NCBI GenBank assembly: GCA_944324855.1
Contig: CALUXY010000002.1
Span: 42,209-106,208 of the forward strand
Direction: 5' to 3'
Length of the DNA stretch: 64,000 nt
DNA from: Candidatus Gastranaerophilales bacterium
GTDB taxonomy: Bacteria; Cyanobacteriota; Vampirovibrionia; Gastranaerophilales; Gastranaerophilaceae
The notes beneath the pieces are model-generated. The model saw only the letters and a program-made list of their open reading frames with translations. It searched no databases and was not told the origin of the DNA. Shown here piece after piece: positions 37,603 to 47,143 of this stretch; within the stretch, counting starts at the first letter, position 1, and each line of letters opens with the position of its first letter. The position numbers and the translations under genes are program-made.

Positions 37603-38867
37603 AGTACGATGTAATTGTAGTAGGCGGAGGAACAGCAGGATGTGCATGTGCATATACGCTTGGTAAACTCGGACTCAAAACTTTGATTATAGAAAAAAAC
37701 TCATACCTTGGCGGAACAATGACAGCAGGACTTGTTACACCGGCTATGAATACTGTTTCAAGCGATAATACGGATTTTTATAAAAAATTAGTTAAAAAGA
37801 TGTCAGCTTTAGGCGGTCAGGTAACTTATTCTGATGGTAATAAGGGCTGGTTTAATCCCGAACTGCTTAAAATAGCGCTTGATGAAATGATGAGTAAAGC
37901 AAAAGTCGATATTCTTTTTGATTCTATTGTTGAAGATGTAATTTGTGACAAAAATCACATTAAAGCTGTCAAAATTAACTCTGAAATATTATCGGTATAT
38001 ATCGAAACGATTAATGTTATAGATGCAACAGGCGATTGTGATTTTTCAAAAAAAATTAACTGTAATTTTTTAAATAAAAAAGATGAATTCCAGCCGAATA
38101 ATTTAAGATTTATCATGGGCGGAATAGATATAAAGAAATTTTCTGATTGGATAATGGAGTTTGATAAAGATAGAAATGTTACAACATCTTCCTGCATAGA
38201 TGGACAAATACATTTGTCTACTGCATATACCTGGGATACTGATAAAAACTGGGCGTTAAGACCTTTCTTTGAAGATGCTGTAAAGAAAAAAGTATTAAAA
38301 TACAAGGATACAAGCTATTTTCAGGTGTTTTCAATTCCTGGAATGCCGGATTCATTAGCATTTAATACTCCTCGTATAGTTTGTGACCCGGAAATTAATC
38401 CTTTAGACCCTATACAGAGGTCAAAAGCCCTACAATCAGGGCGTCAGAGCATATTAAGAATTGCTAATTTTTGCAAAATGTATCTCTTGGGGTTCGAAAA
38501 TGCATATATTTCATCTATTGCAAACTCTTTAGGTGTAAGGGTTTCAAGAAGAATCAAAGGGAAATACATTTATACGATTGATGATTTGAGGAGCGGAAAA
38601 AAGTTTGAACATCCTTGTTTAACCTCGGATTACCCTGTTGATATACATTCTAATAAGAAAAACAGTTCCGTACTTGAGAAGAATTCTGTATATTCTTTGC
38701 CAATAGAGGCTTTAATGTCTGCAGACTACGAAAATCTTTATGTTATAGGACGATGTGTATCTGCTGATTTTGAGGCGCAAGCAGCGTTAAGAATTATACC
38801 TAGCTGTTTTTCTATGGGGGAAGGAATAGCAAAATATATTGCCTCACAGACTAATTTAAAGAAATAA
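37599..38867 (+). CDS. FAD-dependent oxidoreductase
   Basis: The N-terminal dinucleotide motif VVGGGTAGCACAYTLG and IIEKNSYLGGTMTAG, plus a later IDATGDCDF, place this 422-residue protein in the FAD-dependent oxidoreductase group (FAD_oxidored type). A second FAD-contacting segment IGRCVSADFEAQAALRI is near the C-terminus. Substrate is unknown. It is translationally coupled to the MnmD-like gene. It does not look like the DAO-type oxidase half of MnmC, so a shared wobble-uridine role would be a new arrangement. Confidence 0.85.
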   Translation: MKYDVIVVGGGTAGCACAYTLGKLGLKTLIIEKNSYLGGTMTAGLVTPAMNTVSSDNTDFYKKLVKKMSALGGQVTYSDGNKGWFNPELLKIALDEMMSKAKVDILFDSIVEDVICDKNHIKAVKINSEILSVYIETINVIDATGDCDFSKKINCNFLNKKDEFQPNNLRFIMGGIDIKKFSDWIMEFDKDRNVTTSSCIDGQIHLSTAYTWDTDKNWALRPFFEDAVKKKVLKYKDTSYFQVFSIPGMPDSLAFNTPRIVCDPEINPLDPIQRSKALQSGRQSILRIANFCKMYLLGFENAYISSIANSLGVRVSRRIKGKYIYTIDDLRSGKKFEHPCLTSDYPVDIHSNKKNSSVLEKNSVYSLPIEALMSADYENLYVIGRCVSADFEAQAALRIIPSCFSMGEGIAKYIASQTNLKK

Positions 38868-38913
38868 CTATCCGGAGTATACCATAATTGTACGATTAAA
38901 TAGGAGATACAAT

Positions 38914-39480
38914 ATGGTAGAAGGATCAAGAACCGAACAAGAACTTTTGAACGCATTCGCAGGAGAATCACAGGCAAGAAACCGTTATACATTTTATGCC
39001 AAAGTTGCGAAAAAAGAGGGGTATGAACAAATATCTCAGATATTTTTAGATACTGCAGAAAATGAACGAGAGCATGCAAAACTATTTCTGGAATATATTC
39101 CATCGGGAATACGGGAAGTAAAGGCAAAATATCCGTTCTTTTTAGGTAATACAAAAGAAAATTTAAAAGCTGCTTTTGAAGGAGAGCGTGACGAGTGGGA
39201 AAATATTTATAAAAACTCTGCAGAAATAGCAAAATCAGAAGGTTATAAAGAAATAGCCGATTTATTTTCTCATATTATTGAAGTGGAAAAGCATCATTCA
39301 CACAGATACTCAGAACTTTTAAAACTCATAGAAGAGGATGAAATATTCTCAAAAGAATCACAAACACAATGGATGTGCAGAAAATGCGGGTTTATAACAA
39401 TTTCAAAATGCGCACCTAAAAAATGCCCTTTATGTGAGCACCCGCAAGGGTATTTTGAGGTTTTCTGCGAAAAGTTTTAG
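38914..39480 (+). CDS. Rubrerythrin
   Basis: Rubrerythrin reduces peroxide in anaerobes through a diiron centre. The four-helix ferritin-like domain carries the ligand motifs ESQARNRY (about residues 18-25), ENEREHAK (about 49-56) and EVEKHHSHRY (about 125-134). A C-terminal rubredoxin-like domain has CRKCG and CPLCEH. The 188 residues and the TEQELLNAFAGE start are typical. AGGAGA precedes the ATG. It supports an anaerobic or microaerophilic lifestyle. Confidence 0.95.
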   Translation: MVEGSRTEQELLNAFAGESQARNRYTFYAKVAKKEGYEQISQIFLDTAENEREHAKLFLEYIPSGIREVKAKYPFFLGNTKENLKAAFEGERDEWENIYKNSAEIAKSEGYKEIADLFSHIIEVEKHHSHRYSELLKLIEEDEIFSKESQTQWMCRKCGFITISKCAPKKCPLCEHPQGYFEVFCEKF

Positions 39481-40010
39481 AAGGTAATACTATACACCTT
39501 TTGAGATAATTAATAAAAGATAAATCCCCACCCCAACCCTCCCCAATCCGGGGAGGGAGACTAACATAAATTGATTCCTGAGCCACCCCAACCCGTCTTG
39601 AATTTCTTCCACGCTCACAGAGTTTCGCTTATGGAGCTTTGCTCCTGACCGCTCAATCTGTTCGCTATCCGGAGGGGTAAAAGAAATGATAAAATTAATA
39701 TTCCATATTTACCCCCCGTACAGAAATTCGCTCCCCAAGTCGGGGAGGGAGAATATTTACCACATCCTACTAACTATGGCTCATTGAAGAAAGTAGCTAA
39801 GCAGCTATGAAGTTAAGCTGTTAGGTGAAATTATTGTAATATTCGCAATCAGTCATCTTAGCTGCGTAGCTGCTTAATTACTCAGCTGCCTTTCTACTCA
39901 CTCCTCACTAATCACTATTCACCCGCCTATTCACCCAGTCACTTAATCACTTAGTCACTTGATTTAATAAGATATAAAGATTATGTAAGGAAATCAAGTT
40001 TTTGTTATTT
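39481..40010. repeat. Gene-free mosaic of dispersed repeats
   Basis: No gene is present. The region holds a self-complementary CCTCCCCAATCCGGGGAGG element (about 39538-39556) with a second copy CTCCCCAAGTCGGGGAGG near 39732-39749. It also has a block of alternating AAGCAGCTA/TAGCTGC words (39790-39890) able to form hairpins, and a copy of the TCACT-rich repeat (39896-39962). Together these look like several insertions of short repeats rather than one element. Confidence 0.6.
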
Positions 40011-40059
40011 TTTACCTTATAATGATAATGTAAAAAACATTATAAATGAGGTTAAAGAT

Positions 40060-40335
40060 ATGCAAACAGTTACAGAAATTTTATCAAAGTTAAACGATTC
40101 AGACAAAAACGAAATTGAAAATATTTTAGTTAACATTGGTACACCTGCAGTTCCTGAATTAGTTAACCAATTACAAGTAGTAAGAGGGTTAAAAAGAGGT
40201 GTTGTAGCAATGACATTAATCAGAATCGGTTCTCCATCTGTTGAATATCTAAAAAAAGCAGCAAGCGCAAATAAGGATTTTGAATGGGTTGCTGAATACC
40301 TTATTTCTGAAATCAATTGTAAAAAAGCTGCATAA
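40060..40335 (+). CDS. Small HEAT-repeat protein
   Basis: The 91 residues form two HEAT-like helical pairs: TPAVPELVNQLQVVRGLKR and SPSVEYLKKAASANKDF, each with the characteristic Pro and Val spacing. No catalytic residues are evident. HEAT pairs usually bind proteins, so an adaptor role is likely but the partner is unknown. GAGG precedes the ATG and TATAAT lies at 40018-40023. A strong terminator follows the stop. Confidence 0.75.
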   Translation: MQTVTEILSKLNDSDKNEIENILVNIGTPAVPELVNQLQVVRGLKRGVVAMTLIRIGSPSVEYLKKAASANKDFEWVAEYLISEINCKKAA

Positions 40336-40357
40336 GCAGTTCTTATAATCAATCTAG

Positions 40358-40396
40358 AAAAAGACTTATGAATTAATTTTCATAAGTCTTTTTTTT
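40358..40396. terminator. Strong bidirectional terminator
   Basis: A 14-bp perfect stem (40359-40372 with 40379-40392) with a six-base loop is followed by a run of T on the plus strand and T-rich DNA on the minus strand. It serves the HEAT gene and the converging acyltransferase gene. Confidence 0.9.
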
Positions 40397-40414
40397 ACTA
40401 ATAAAATGTAATTT

Positions 40415-41065
40415 TTATGATAATTTATTTTCTAATCCGGCTAATTCGCAAACTTGTTCAACCCATTGTCTTATAATTTCATCTTCATCAAGCTCATAGG
40501 ATATTGGGGTACCAATTTTAACAGTCATATGTTTTTGGAACGGGCGTTTTGAATAGCCGTCAAATCCGCAGATACCCATCGGAACAATATCGAATTTGGC
40601 TTTCTTAGCAATTGCAACAAAACCTTTGTGTACGGTCGTTATTTCAGGATCCTTAGCTATTTTGCCTTGAGGGAAAATCCCGAGCGACCAGTTTGTTTTA
40701 AGTAAATCAAAAACTGTTTTAAACGTAGCAATTTCAGGAGTTTCTCTATTTACAGCAAAACCGCCTAAATTAATAACAAGGAAGCGAAGAAGTTTATTTT
40801 TATCTGTAAATAGTTCTTGTTTTGCCATGAATGCAATTTTTTGCCTTGCAGCCAGAGCCACAAAAGGCGGATCAAGATAAGAAACATGGTTTGGAGCATA
40901 CAGATAACGTTTTTTTCTGTCTATATTTTTTTCTCCGACAATTTTTATGTCATATAATAAACGTCCTACAGGTAATACAACCGTAAAAAGGAAAAACATA
41001 TAGAAAAACGATCGTAAAAAACCGTATTCCTCCGGATATCTTCTGTTATAATTTCTTTCTTCCAT
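40415..41065 (-). CDS. 1-acyl-sn-glycerol-3-phosphate acyltransferase family protein
   Basis: PlsC-type enzymes acylate lysophosphatidic acid in phospholipid synthesis. NHVSYLDPP (the HX4D catalytic motif) is at about residues 59-67, followed by an FPQGKIAKD segment (variant of FPEGTRS). A hydrophobic N-terminal helix (about 20-35) suggests membrane attachment. The 216 residues are normal. It is the second of two tandem paralogues on this strand, 20 bases apart, so acyl acceptor may differ between them. Confidence 0.88.
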   Translation of the reverse strand: MEERNYNRRYPEEYGFLRSFFYMFFLFTVVLPVGRLLYDIKIVGEKNIDRKKRYLYAPNHVSYLDPPFVALAARQKIAFMAKQELFTDKNKLLRFLVINLGGFAVNRETPEIATFKTVFDLLKTNWSLGIFPQGKIAKDPEITTVHKGFVAIAKKAKFDIVPMGICGFDGYSKRPFQKHMTVKIGTPISYELDEDEIIRQWVEQVCELAGLENKLS

Positions 41066-41085
41066 ACTTCCACATTCCTTATAGT

Positions 41086-41757
41086 TTATTCTTCGCCAGG
41101 TATATACTTAAACCCGGTAAGTTCTTCAATCGACTTACCCCACTTTTGAACCATATCGTCAACATTATCGGAATATGGAATCATTTTCCCAATTCTTACG
41201 ATAATTTTGCCTGTAAACGGCCAACGATGCACTTCTTGTGTACCGGTAATTCCAATAGGTAAAATTCCGCATTTTGTAGTTTTGGCTAATGATGCAAAAC
41301 CTTTTTTGATATTACTTATTTCCCCCGGAGCCTGCCGTGTCCCTTGAGGGAACAGAGCAAGAACCCAGCCGGTAGATTTAATCGCTTTCACTGTTTTAAT
41401 GGTTGAAACCCCTAATTTTTCTCTGTCGACTGCAAAAGCACCGAGCCAGTCAAGCCACCAGCGAAGGAAAATATTTTCAAACAGCTCTTTTTTGGCCATA
41501 TAAGCAACCCCTTGAGGCATAATTCCGCATATCAAAGGCGGATCAAGAGTCGATAAATGGTTTGCTGCGATTATAAAATCACTGTGTTTAGGAATGTTCT
41601 CTTTGCCTTTTACTTCAAGGCGATACACAAGTTTATAACGTATCATGTACCCAATGCTGGTTACAAGATATAGAAATATTCTTCTCCATATATTATAAAA
41701 ACTAGGATCCCTTAACGAAAATTTATTTGCTTTAGTTTTTTTTGTTTCTACTGACAT
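41086..41757 (-). CDS. 1-acyl-sn-glycerol-3-phosphate acyltransferase family protein
   Basis: This 223-residue paralogue of the downstream gene has NHLSTLDPP (HX4D), an FPQGTRQAP motif close to the canonical FPEGTRS, and an N-terminal hydrophobic helix. It is closer to standard PlsC than its partner. I chose the ATG at 41757, preceded by AAAGGGG, rather than an in-frame start at 41805. Confidence 0.9.
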   Translation of the reverse strand: MSVETKKTKANKFSLRDPSFYNIWRRIFLYLVTSIGYMIRYKLVYRLEVKGKENIPKHSDFIIAANHLSTLDPPLICGIMPQGVAYMAKKELFENIFLRWWLDWLGAFAVDREKLGVSTIKTVKAIKSTGWVLALFPQGTRQAPGEISNIKKGFASLAKTTKCGILPIGITGTQEVHRWPFTGKIIVRIGKMIPYSDNVDDMVQKWGKSIEELTGFKYIPGEE

Positions 41758-41779
41758 TTGTGCCCCTTTAATATGATTT

Positions 41780-41810
41780 ATTATACTACAAAAATTTTTT
41801 ATCATATAAT
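41780..41810. promoter_or_regulatory. Divergent promoters for plsC-like genes and the phosphohexomutase
   Basis: TATAAT occurs on the plus strand at 41805-41810 (possible -35 TTATAC at 41781-41786) and on the minus strand at 41785-41780. Each is placed to serve the gene on its side. Confidence 0.45.
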
Positions 41811-41848
41811 AAAGGTAACTGATAGATTATTGATTAATGGAGAAAGCT

Positions 41849-44122
41849 ATGAATAAAATACCTACTTGCGAGTTAGAAAACGAGTTGTTTAAAAGTGTTT
41901 ACGACAAAACACCAGATTATATAAAAAATAACAAATTAATGGATTTTGATAACGAAAACGAATTTACATTCACGCTGACGAAAGAGAATTTGTACCCTTA
42001 TGATGCTGAAAAAAATCCGACAGGATTGAATCTTATTGAATGGTTTGCAAATTATTCAAAAGAAGCAAAAGTTTCAACCGCAGGTATAAGAGGACCACAG
42101 AATATTCTTTACCCGCAGGATACAAGATTCCCTATAAATTTAGTCGGAATTGTCCTTGCAACTCTTGCTAAGGCTCTTGTATTAAGAGAAAAATATCCTG
42201 ACAAAAAGATTTTAAAACTTGCAGGAAGCGAAGTTAGATACAATTCAGATTTGTACCTTGATGCAATTGCAAGAATACAGGCTGCGCAGGGGATTAAAAC
42301 CTTGACTCCGCAGGATAGAAAAACTATTCCAATCTGGCTTGCTTCATTTTTAGCCTTCAAACTTGATTTAGTCGGCGGAGAATATATAACATCAAGTCAT
42401 GGGATTTCTGTTAAAACTGCTACAAAAGATTTAAACTCTCAAGGCAGTCAGTTTTTACCGGAAGAATCGCTTGAATTTGTCAGAAAAATCGAAGAAATAT
42501 TTAAAGAAACAGAAGAAAAGGGCAGCTATACAATAAAAGTTTCTGCAAAAAACAATCCGTTAATTGATGAATATATTATGGCAAAACTCAATGATGGTAT
42601 TGATTTGTACGTTGAATACCTAAAATCCGGGGTTGCAGAAAATCTTGACGATTTAAAGAGAATGAAGGGTAAAATTCTTATTGAGGCCGTCGGCGGCTGT
42701 GCATACAGAACCTTAAGCAGGGTTTTGGACAAACTAGATATAGATGAACATTTCGTTTGGAATAATACGGAAGAAGACCCGTTTTTCCATTCTATCGGCA
42801 AATACGACCATGACCCTAAAGGTAATAAAGCATTTTATGATTATTCGGTTGATGCAACGGTTGTTGCCGTAAAACCTGACGGTGAAACTTTCTTCCCTGT
42901 AATAAATACTTTGCATTATGAAAGAATACTTGACGATTGTCCGCTGGGAACTGCTGTTCTTATTACTGACCCTGACCATGACAGATTAACAATCTGCCAG
43001 ATTGAAAGTGAAGGAAACATTGACACTCTTAAAGAAACCGGAATTTCTTATATAAAACTCGGAAACGACAGAGTGTTGACCGTATTTACCGCAAATCAGG
43101 CTTTTTTGATGTTAATGGACTTTAGAACCCGTCAATTAAAAGCACAGGGTAAATGGAAACATCATCCTAGATTTATGATTAAAACAACGGCATCAGCTCT
43201 TTCCTGGGATGAATGGGCAAAACATAACGGAGTTAAAGTTGTCAACGTACCTGTCGGATTTAAAGAAATTGCGAACATCATGAAAAAAGTTGAACTTAAA
43301 CTCAAACTTTCGCCTTATGACAGTGTGACGGTTGATGATGTATTCGGTAATACTATTGATTTAGGAGTTAACCCTCGTTTAATATTTGCCGGCGAAGAAT
43401 CCGGCGGCATGATTATGGGTGCTGAGGATATGGTTAAATCATTGACCGGCAGAGAAGCAATAGCAATGAGAGAAAAAAGTGCAACCGAGGCTATTATTGT
43501 TGCAGCATCTCTTCTGGCAAAACTTGAACAAGAAAATGAAACTCTTTCTCAATATCTGATTAAAGTCTTTGAAAACAACAATATCTCATCAAAATTCGAT
43601 ACAAGAGTTGATATTGCATATTACAACGAATCAGAGCCTGATATTGAAAAATTGAAACAATCAAAAGTTGAAGGCGAAAAATTGAGAACCAAAAACGATT
43701 TGTTCTACCTTTCACTTGCGATTGCAATAAGAGAAGGCAAGGCAGCTCTTGATGATGTAAAACGCGTTTTGAACAATGCGTTTGATTCATTAAACTTTGA
43801 CAACCTGAAATCCGTAAAATTTGTCGGAGACGGTACTTATCTTGAATTTGCCGATAAGTATATCGAAATTCGTCCATCCGGTACTGATGCCAAAACAAAA
43901 GCATACGGCGGCGGGTTAGATTTGGATGAAATTACAAGATACGCAAGAATTCTGGGAAATTACCCGGGAGACAGAACGGAACTTCATAAACAATTGGTTC
44001 CGGAAGAATTTTACGAAAATTCTAAAGAAACTGCTTTGAATTATTATTTGAAATTTGTAGATAAAGATGCAAATAACGAAAAATTTGAAATTCCGGATTA
44101 CAAAAAACTGGAGGTATTATGA
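41849..44122 (+). CDS. Phosphoglucomutase/phosphomannomutase family protein, long form
   Basis: The alpha-D-phosphohexomutase motifs are present. The serine loop TSSHG (S183 predicted phosphoserine) comes first, then metal-binding DPDHDR (374-379). GEESGGM (sugar loop) and RPSGTDAKTKAYG (phosphate loop) follow near the C-terminus. At 757 residues it is much longer than the usual 450-600, with extra sequence before and between domains. The serine loop lacks the usual NP after the His. Substrate unknown. I chose the ATG at 41849, with GGAG six bases upstream. It overlaps coaD by four bases. Confidence 0.87.
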   Translation: MNKIPTCELENELFKSVYDKTPDYIKNNKLMDFDNENEFTFTLTKENLYPYDAEKNPTGLNLIEWFANYSKEAKVSTAGIRGPQNILYPQDTRFPINLVGIVLATLAKALVLREKYPDKKILKLAGSEVRYNSDLYLDAIARIQAAQGIKTLTPQDRKTIPIWLASFLAFKLDLVGGEYITSSHGISVKTATKDLNSQGSQFLPEESLEFVRKIEEIFKETEEKGSYTIKVSAKNNPLIDEYIMAKLNDGIDLYVEYLKSGVAENLDDLKRMKGKILIEAVGGCAYRTLSRVLDKLDIDEHFVWNNTEEDPFFHSIGKYDHDPKGNKAFYDYSVDATVVAVKPDGETFFPVINTLHYERILDDCPLGTAVLITDPDHDRLTICQIESEGNIDTLKETGISYIKLGNDRVLTVFTANQAFLMLMDFRTRQLKAQGKWKHHPRFMIKTTASALSWDEWAKHNGVKVVNVPVGFKEIANIMKKVELKLKLSPYDSVTVDDVFGNTIDLGVNPRLIFAGEESGGMIMGAEDMVKSLTGREAIAMREKSATEAIIVAASLLAKLEQENETLSQYLIKVFENNNISSKFDTRVDIAYYNESEPDIEKLKQSKVEGEKLRTKNDLFYLSLAIAIREGKAALDDVKRVLNNAFDSLNFDNLKSVKFVGDGTYLEFADKYIEIRPSGTDAKTKAYGGGLDLDEITRYARILGNYPGDRTELHKQLVPEEFYENSKETALNYYLKFVDKDANNEKFEIPDYKKLEVL

Positions 44123-44592
44123 CAATAGCTATATATCCCGGAAGTTTTGACCCTATAACCAAAGGACATCTTGATGTATTGGAAACAGGGGCAAAGATTT
44201 TTGAAAAAGTCATAATCGTTGTTGCATTTAATTCGAATAAAACGTCTTTTTTGACAGTTGAAGAAAGAGTCAATCTGATAAAAGAAAGCGTTAAACACCT
44301 TGATAATGTAGAAGTTGATTCATTTAGCGGGTTAACTGTAGATTATGCACGCCAGAGAAACGCAACTATATTATTAAGAGGTTTGCGTGCGGTATCGGAT
44401 TTTGAATACGAAATGCAGCTTTCGCAGACAAACAGTGCGTTATCGGAAGATATTAAGACCGTATTTTTAATCACAAAACCGGAATACAACTTTATATCAT
44501 CCAGTACGGTTAAAGAAATATACCTGAATAACGGCGATATTTCAAAATTTGTACCGCAGGCGGTAAGTGATTATCTTAAGAATAAAAAATAA
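44119..44592 (+). CDS. coaD: Phosphopantetheine adenylyltransferase
   Basis: CoaD catalyses the penultimate step of coenzyme A synthesis. YPGSFDPITKGHLDV (residues 5-19) carries the nucleotide-binding TxGH-type motif. LLRGLRAVSDFEYE and the C-terminal ISSSTVKEI are diagnostic. The 157 residues are standard. The start overlaps the mutase stop and has a strong GGAGG. Confidence 0.97.
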   Translation: MTIAIYPGSFDPITKGHLDVLETGAKIFEKVIIVVAFNSNKTSFLTVEERVNLIKESVKHLDNVEVDSFSGLTVDYARQRNATILLRGLRAVSDFEYEMQLSQTNSALSEDIKTVFLITKPEYNFISSSTVKEIYLNNGDISKFVPQAVSDYLKNKK

Positions 44593-44861
44593 GAGCTTCT
44601 TTTTCAATAATGTTGACTTAGTAAAGCTAACCTACGAATCTATTTTTCAGTGATTAGTGAACAGTGAAAAGTGAGTAGATTTACAGTCGTCCTGAACAAA
44701 TGTGAAGGAGGGGTAAATATAATAGGTTGAAATTCCGCTGCACAAATATTGAGATTCTTCGCTAACGCTCAGAATGACTGTAATTTCGTCGTCCTGAGGG
44801 TGAAACCCGAAGGACCGCATGGTCTAACACTTCCCAAATTCTTAGTCACTTGAAAAAAAAG
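44593..44861. repeat. Intergenic mosaic of dispersed repeats
   Basis: No gene is seen. Copies of repeats found elsewhere in the window lie here: CAGTGATTAGTGAACAGTGA (about 44649-44668), GATTCTTCGCTAACGCTCAG (about 44752-44771) with a related CCTGAGGGTGAAACCCGAAG unit, and TTAGTCACTTGA (44842-44853) next to the xerD stop. Confidence 0.6.
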
Positions 44862-45725
44862 TTATTCATCCTTATTAACACCAAAATAAACCTCTTTAAG
44901 CCGTTTTTTGCTTATATGGGTATAAAGCTGTGTGGTTGCGACATCACTATGCCCTAAAAGCTCTTGTACGACTCTTAAATCAGCACCGTTTTCCAACAGA
45001 TGAGTTGCAAAACTATGCCTCAAAGTGTGTGGAGAAATATTTTTGTGAATCAATTCGCCTTGTGAATGAACAAGATTGTATATATCCTGCCTGTTTATTC
45101 CCCGTCCTTCTTCATTTATAAGAAATTTTTTAGTATTAAGTTTATATTTTGCTATTATAAAATCACGCTCGGGAAGGTACGTATTAATTTTTTCTTTTGC
45201 CTTATGCCCGATAGGAACAAGTCGTTCTTTGCTGCCTTTTCCTATACAAAGAATATAGCCGGATCGAAGATTTATATCTCCAAGATTCAGATTTGCAAGC
45301 TCCGATACACGAAATCCGCAGCTGTAAAGGAGTTCCAAAATAACAGCCTGCAACGTTGTCAAATTATTAGAAAGCATCTCTTCTATATCATTAATTGTCA
45401 TAACTTTCGGTAAAAGTTTCGGGCGTTTGGGAATTTCAATTGTTAGAGCAGGGTTAGCCGTTGCATTACCCGTCATACATGCCCATTTGAAAAATGATTT
45501 TATCGAGGATATTTTTCTAGTGATAGAAGAAATAGCATATTTTTCTTCGCTTAATTTACGAATATAGGCCGTTATATCGTGGCGTGTAATATCATCAAGT
45601 GTCAGCATGTCAGATACAAATTCGAAAAAATACTCCAAATCACGCCTGTATGCCTCAATTGAGTTTTTTGATAATCCTTTTTCGAGTTCAATAAATTCAA
45701 GATAGATTGATAATAATTCAAACAT
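44862..45725 (-). CDS. xerD: Tyrosine recombinase XerC/XerD type
   Basis: Xer recombinases resolve chromosome dimers at dif. The N-terminal SAM-like domain (about 1-85) and catalytic domain are complete, with R139, K163, H233, R236, H259 and the nucleophile Y268 in TQLYTHIS. The 287 residues match XerC/D, and no phage context is seen, so a housekeeping role is likely; which of XerC or XerD is uncertain. There is no Shine-Dalgarno. TAATAT preceded by TGT lies six bases before the ATG. Confidence 0.9.
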   Translation of the reverse strand: MFELLSIYLEFIELEKGLSKNSIEAYRRDLEYFFEFVSDMLTLDDITRHDITAYIRKLSEEKYAISSITRKISSIKSFFKWACMTGNATANPALTIEIPKRPKLLPKVMTINDIEEMLSNNLTTLQAVILELLYSCGFRVSELANLNLGDINLRSGYILCIGKGSKERLVPIGHKAKEKINTYLPERDFIIAKYKLNTKKFLINEEGRGINRQDIYNLVHSQGELIHKNISPHTLRHSFATHLLENGADLRVVQELLGHSDVATTQLYTHISKKRLKEVYFGVNKDE

Positions 45726-45731
45726 ACTTTT

Positions 45732-45756
45732 ATATTAACATACTTTGTACTATAAT
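45732..45756. promoter_or_regulatory. Divergent -10 boxes for xerD (minus, leaderless) and murC (plus)
   Basis: On the minus strand TAATAT (45737-45732) with TGT before it lies six bases upstream of the xerD ATG. On the plus strand TATAAT (45751-45756) precedes murC, whose GTG at 45782 has GGAG. Confidence 0.5.
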
Positions 45757-45781
45757 TTTTTTAAATATAGGAGTTTTGACC

Positions 45782-47143
45782 GTGAATAAGAGATACCATT
45801 TCATAGCAATAGGCGGAGTCGGAATGAGCGGACTTGCAAAATACCTTTTACAGCAAGGATTTGAGGTTACCGGTTCTGATATATCTGAGAGTAAATACGT
45901 TCAGGAATTAAAAGAAATGGGAGCAAAGGTTTATATTGGGCATTCAAAAGAAAATGTACCTCAAGATGCCATTGTAGTAATAAGTTCTGCAATCAGAATG
46001 AACAATCCGGAGCTTGTAAGAGCAAGAGAATTAGGGTTAAAAGTTTACCACAGGTCTGATATGCTGGCAGAAATTTCACGTTCAGAAAAAACTTTTATAG
46101 GTTTTGCCGGTACTCACGGAAAAACAACAACAAGCGGGCTTGCTTCATACGTTTTGACAAAAGCAAATCTTCATCCTTCATACGTTGTCGGAGGTATTAT
46201 CCCTGATATTCACACAAACGCAAACTACGACAAAGAAGGAAATATCTTTGTTGCAGAAATGGATGAAAGCGACGGAACACTTGTTAAATACCGTCCGGAT
46301 ATCGCAGTTATAAACAATCTTGAGGCAGACCACCTTGATTTCTATAAAAACGGTCTTGATTCTGTTATCGAAACCTTCCAAGAGTTTTTGGCAAATTTAA
46401 GAGATGATGCTAAAATTCTTATCAATAATGACAATAACGGAAATCTCAAACTTAAAGGGTACGATTTTGTTACATTCGGACTTGATGAGGCTGAATACAT
46501 GGCCAAAAATATAAATTTTGCCAACGGCAGCACAACATTTGATGTTTATCATAACAGAGATTTACTTTTAGAAAATGTAAAAATCATACTTCCGGGTGAA
46601 CATAACGTATATAACACACTTGCAGTTATTGCAGCCTGCAAAGAGGCAGGTGTAGATGTATCTCTTATCAAAGAAGATTTTGAGACATTTTCAGGCATGG
46701 GCAGACGTTTTCAAAAAATGCTGACTATTGACGGAATACCGGTTTATGATGATTATGCTCACCATCCGACCGAGATTCGTGCAACACTTTCCGCAATGCG
46801 TTCTTATACCCAGAGAAATGTAGTTGCAGTGTTCCAGCCGCACAGGTATACACGTTTTCAGTCTTTGTGGGAAGATTTTAAATCTGCATTGTCTTCTGCA
46901 GACAGAATTATTGTAACGGACGTGTATGCTGCATCAGAGGACCCGATAGAAGGTATTGATTCAGAAAAATTTGCATCAGAATTAAAGAGTGCAGAATATA
47001 TTAAAGGCTCAATACAAGAGGTTGCAGAAACACTTTTACCAACACTAAAATCTGACGATATCGTAATCGGACTTGGTGCAGGTACTATTACTAATCTGGC
47101 AAAATGCCTTAAAAAAGCAAGAGAGGAACACCAGTGGATATAG
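45782..47143 (+). CDS. murC: UDP-N-acetylmuramate--L-alanine ligase
   Basis: MurC adds L-alanine to UDP-MurNAc in peptidoglycan precursor synthesis. GGVGMSGLA (about residues 12-20), the ATP-binding GTHGKTTTSG and the EMDESDGT and DDYAHHPTEI motifs are all present. The start is a GTG at 45782 with GGAG eight bases upstream; this gives 453 residues. An upstream in-frame start would add a hydrophobic segment not seen in the family. It overlaps murB by ten bases. Confidence 0.96.
   Translation: MNKRYHFIAIGGVGMSGLAKYLLQQGFEVTGSDISESKYVQELKEMGAKVYIGHSKENVPQDAIVVISSAIRMNNPELVRARELGLKVYHRSDMLAEISRSEKTFIGFAGTHGKTTTSGLASYVLTKANLHPSYVVGGIIPDIHTNANYDKEGNIFVAEMDESDGTLVKYRPDIAVINNLEADHLDFYKNGLDSVIETFQEFLANLRDDAKILINNDNNGNLKLKGYDFVTFGLDEAEYMAKNINFANGSTTFDVYHNRDLLLENVKIILPGEHNVYNTLAVIAACKEAGVDVSLIKEDFETFSGMGRRFQKMLTIDGIPVYDDYAHHPTEIRATLSAMRSYTQRNVVAVFQPHRYTRFQSLWEDFKSALSSADRIIVTDVYAASEDPIEGIDSEKFASELKSAEYIKGSIQEVAETLLPTLKSDDIVIGLGAGTITNLAKCLKKAREEHQWI

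Noticed and set aside
37599..38867. The FAD oxidoreductase as the oxidase half of MnmC
   Set aside because: The N-terminal glycine motif is shared by many FAD families; the rest follows the FAD_oxidored type rather than the DAO type, so the name was not assigned.
38738..39232. 164-codon open frame on the minus strand
   Set aside because: It overlaps the rubrerythrin gene and the end of the FAD gene. Its composition is that of antisense, with no motif.
44862..45725. Phage or integron integrase
   Set aside because: Length and domain layout match chromosomal XerC/D, and no attachment site, tRNA or phage gene lies nearby.
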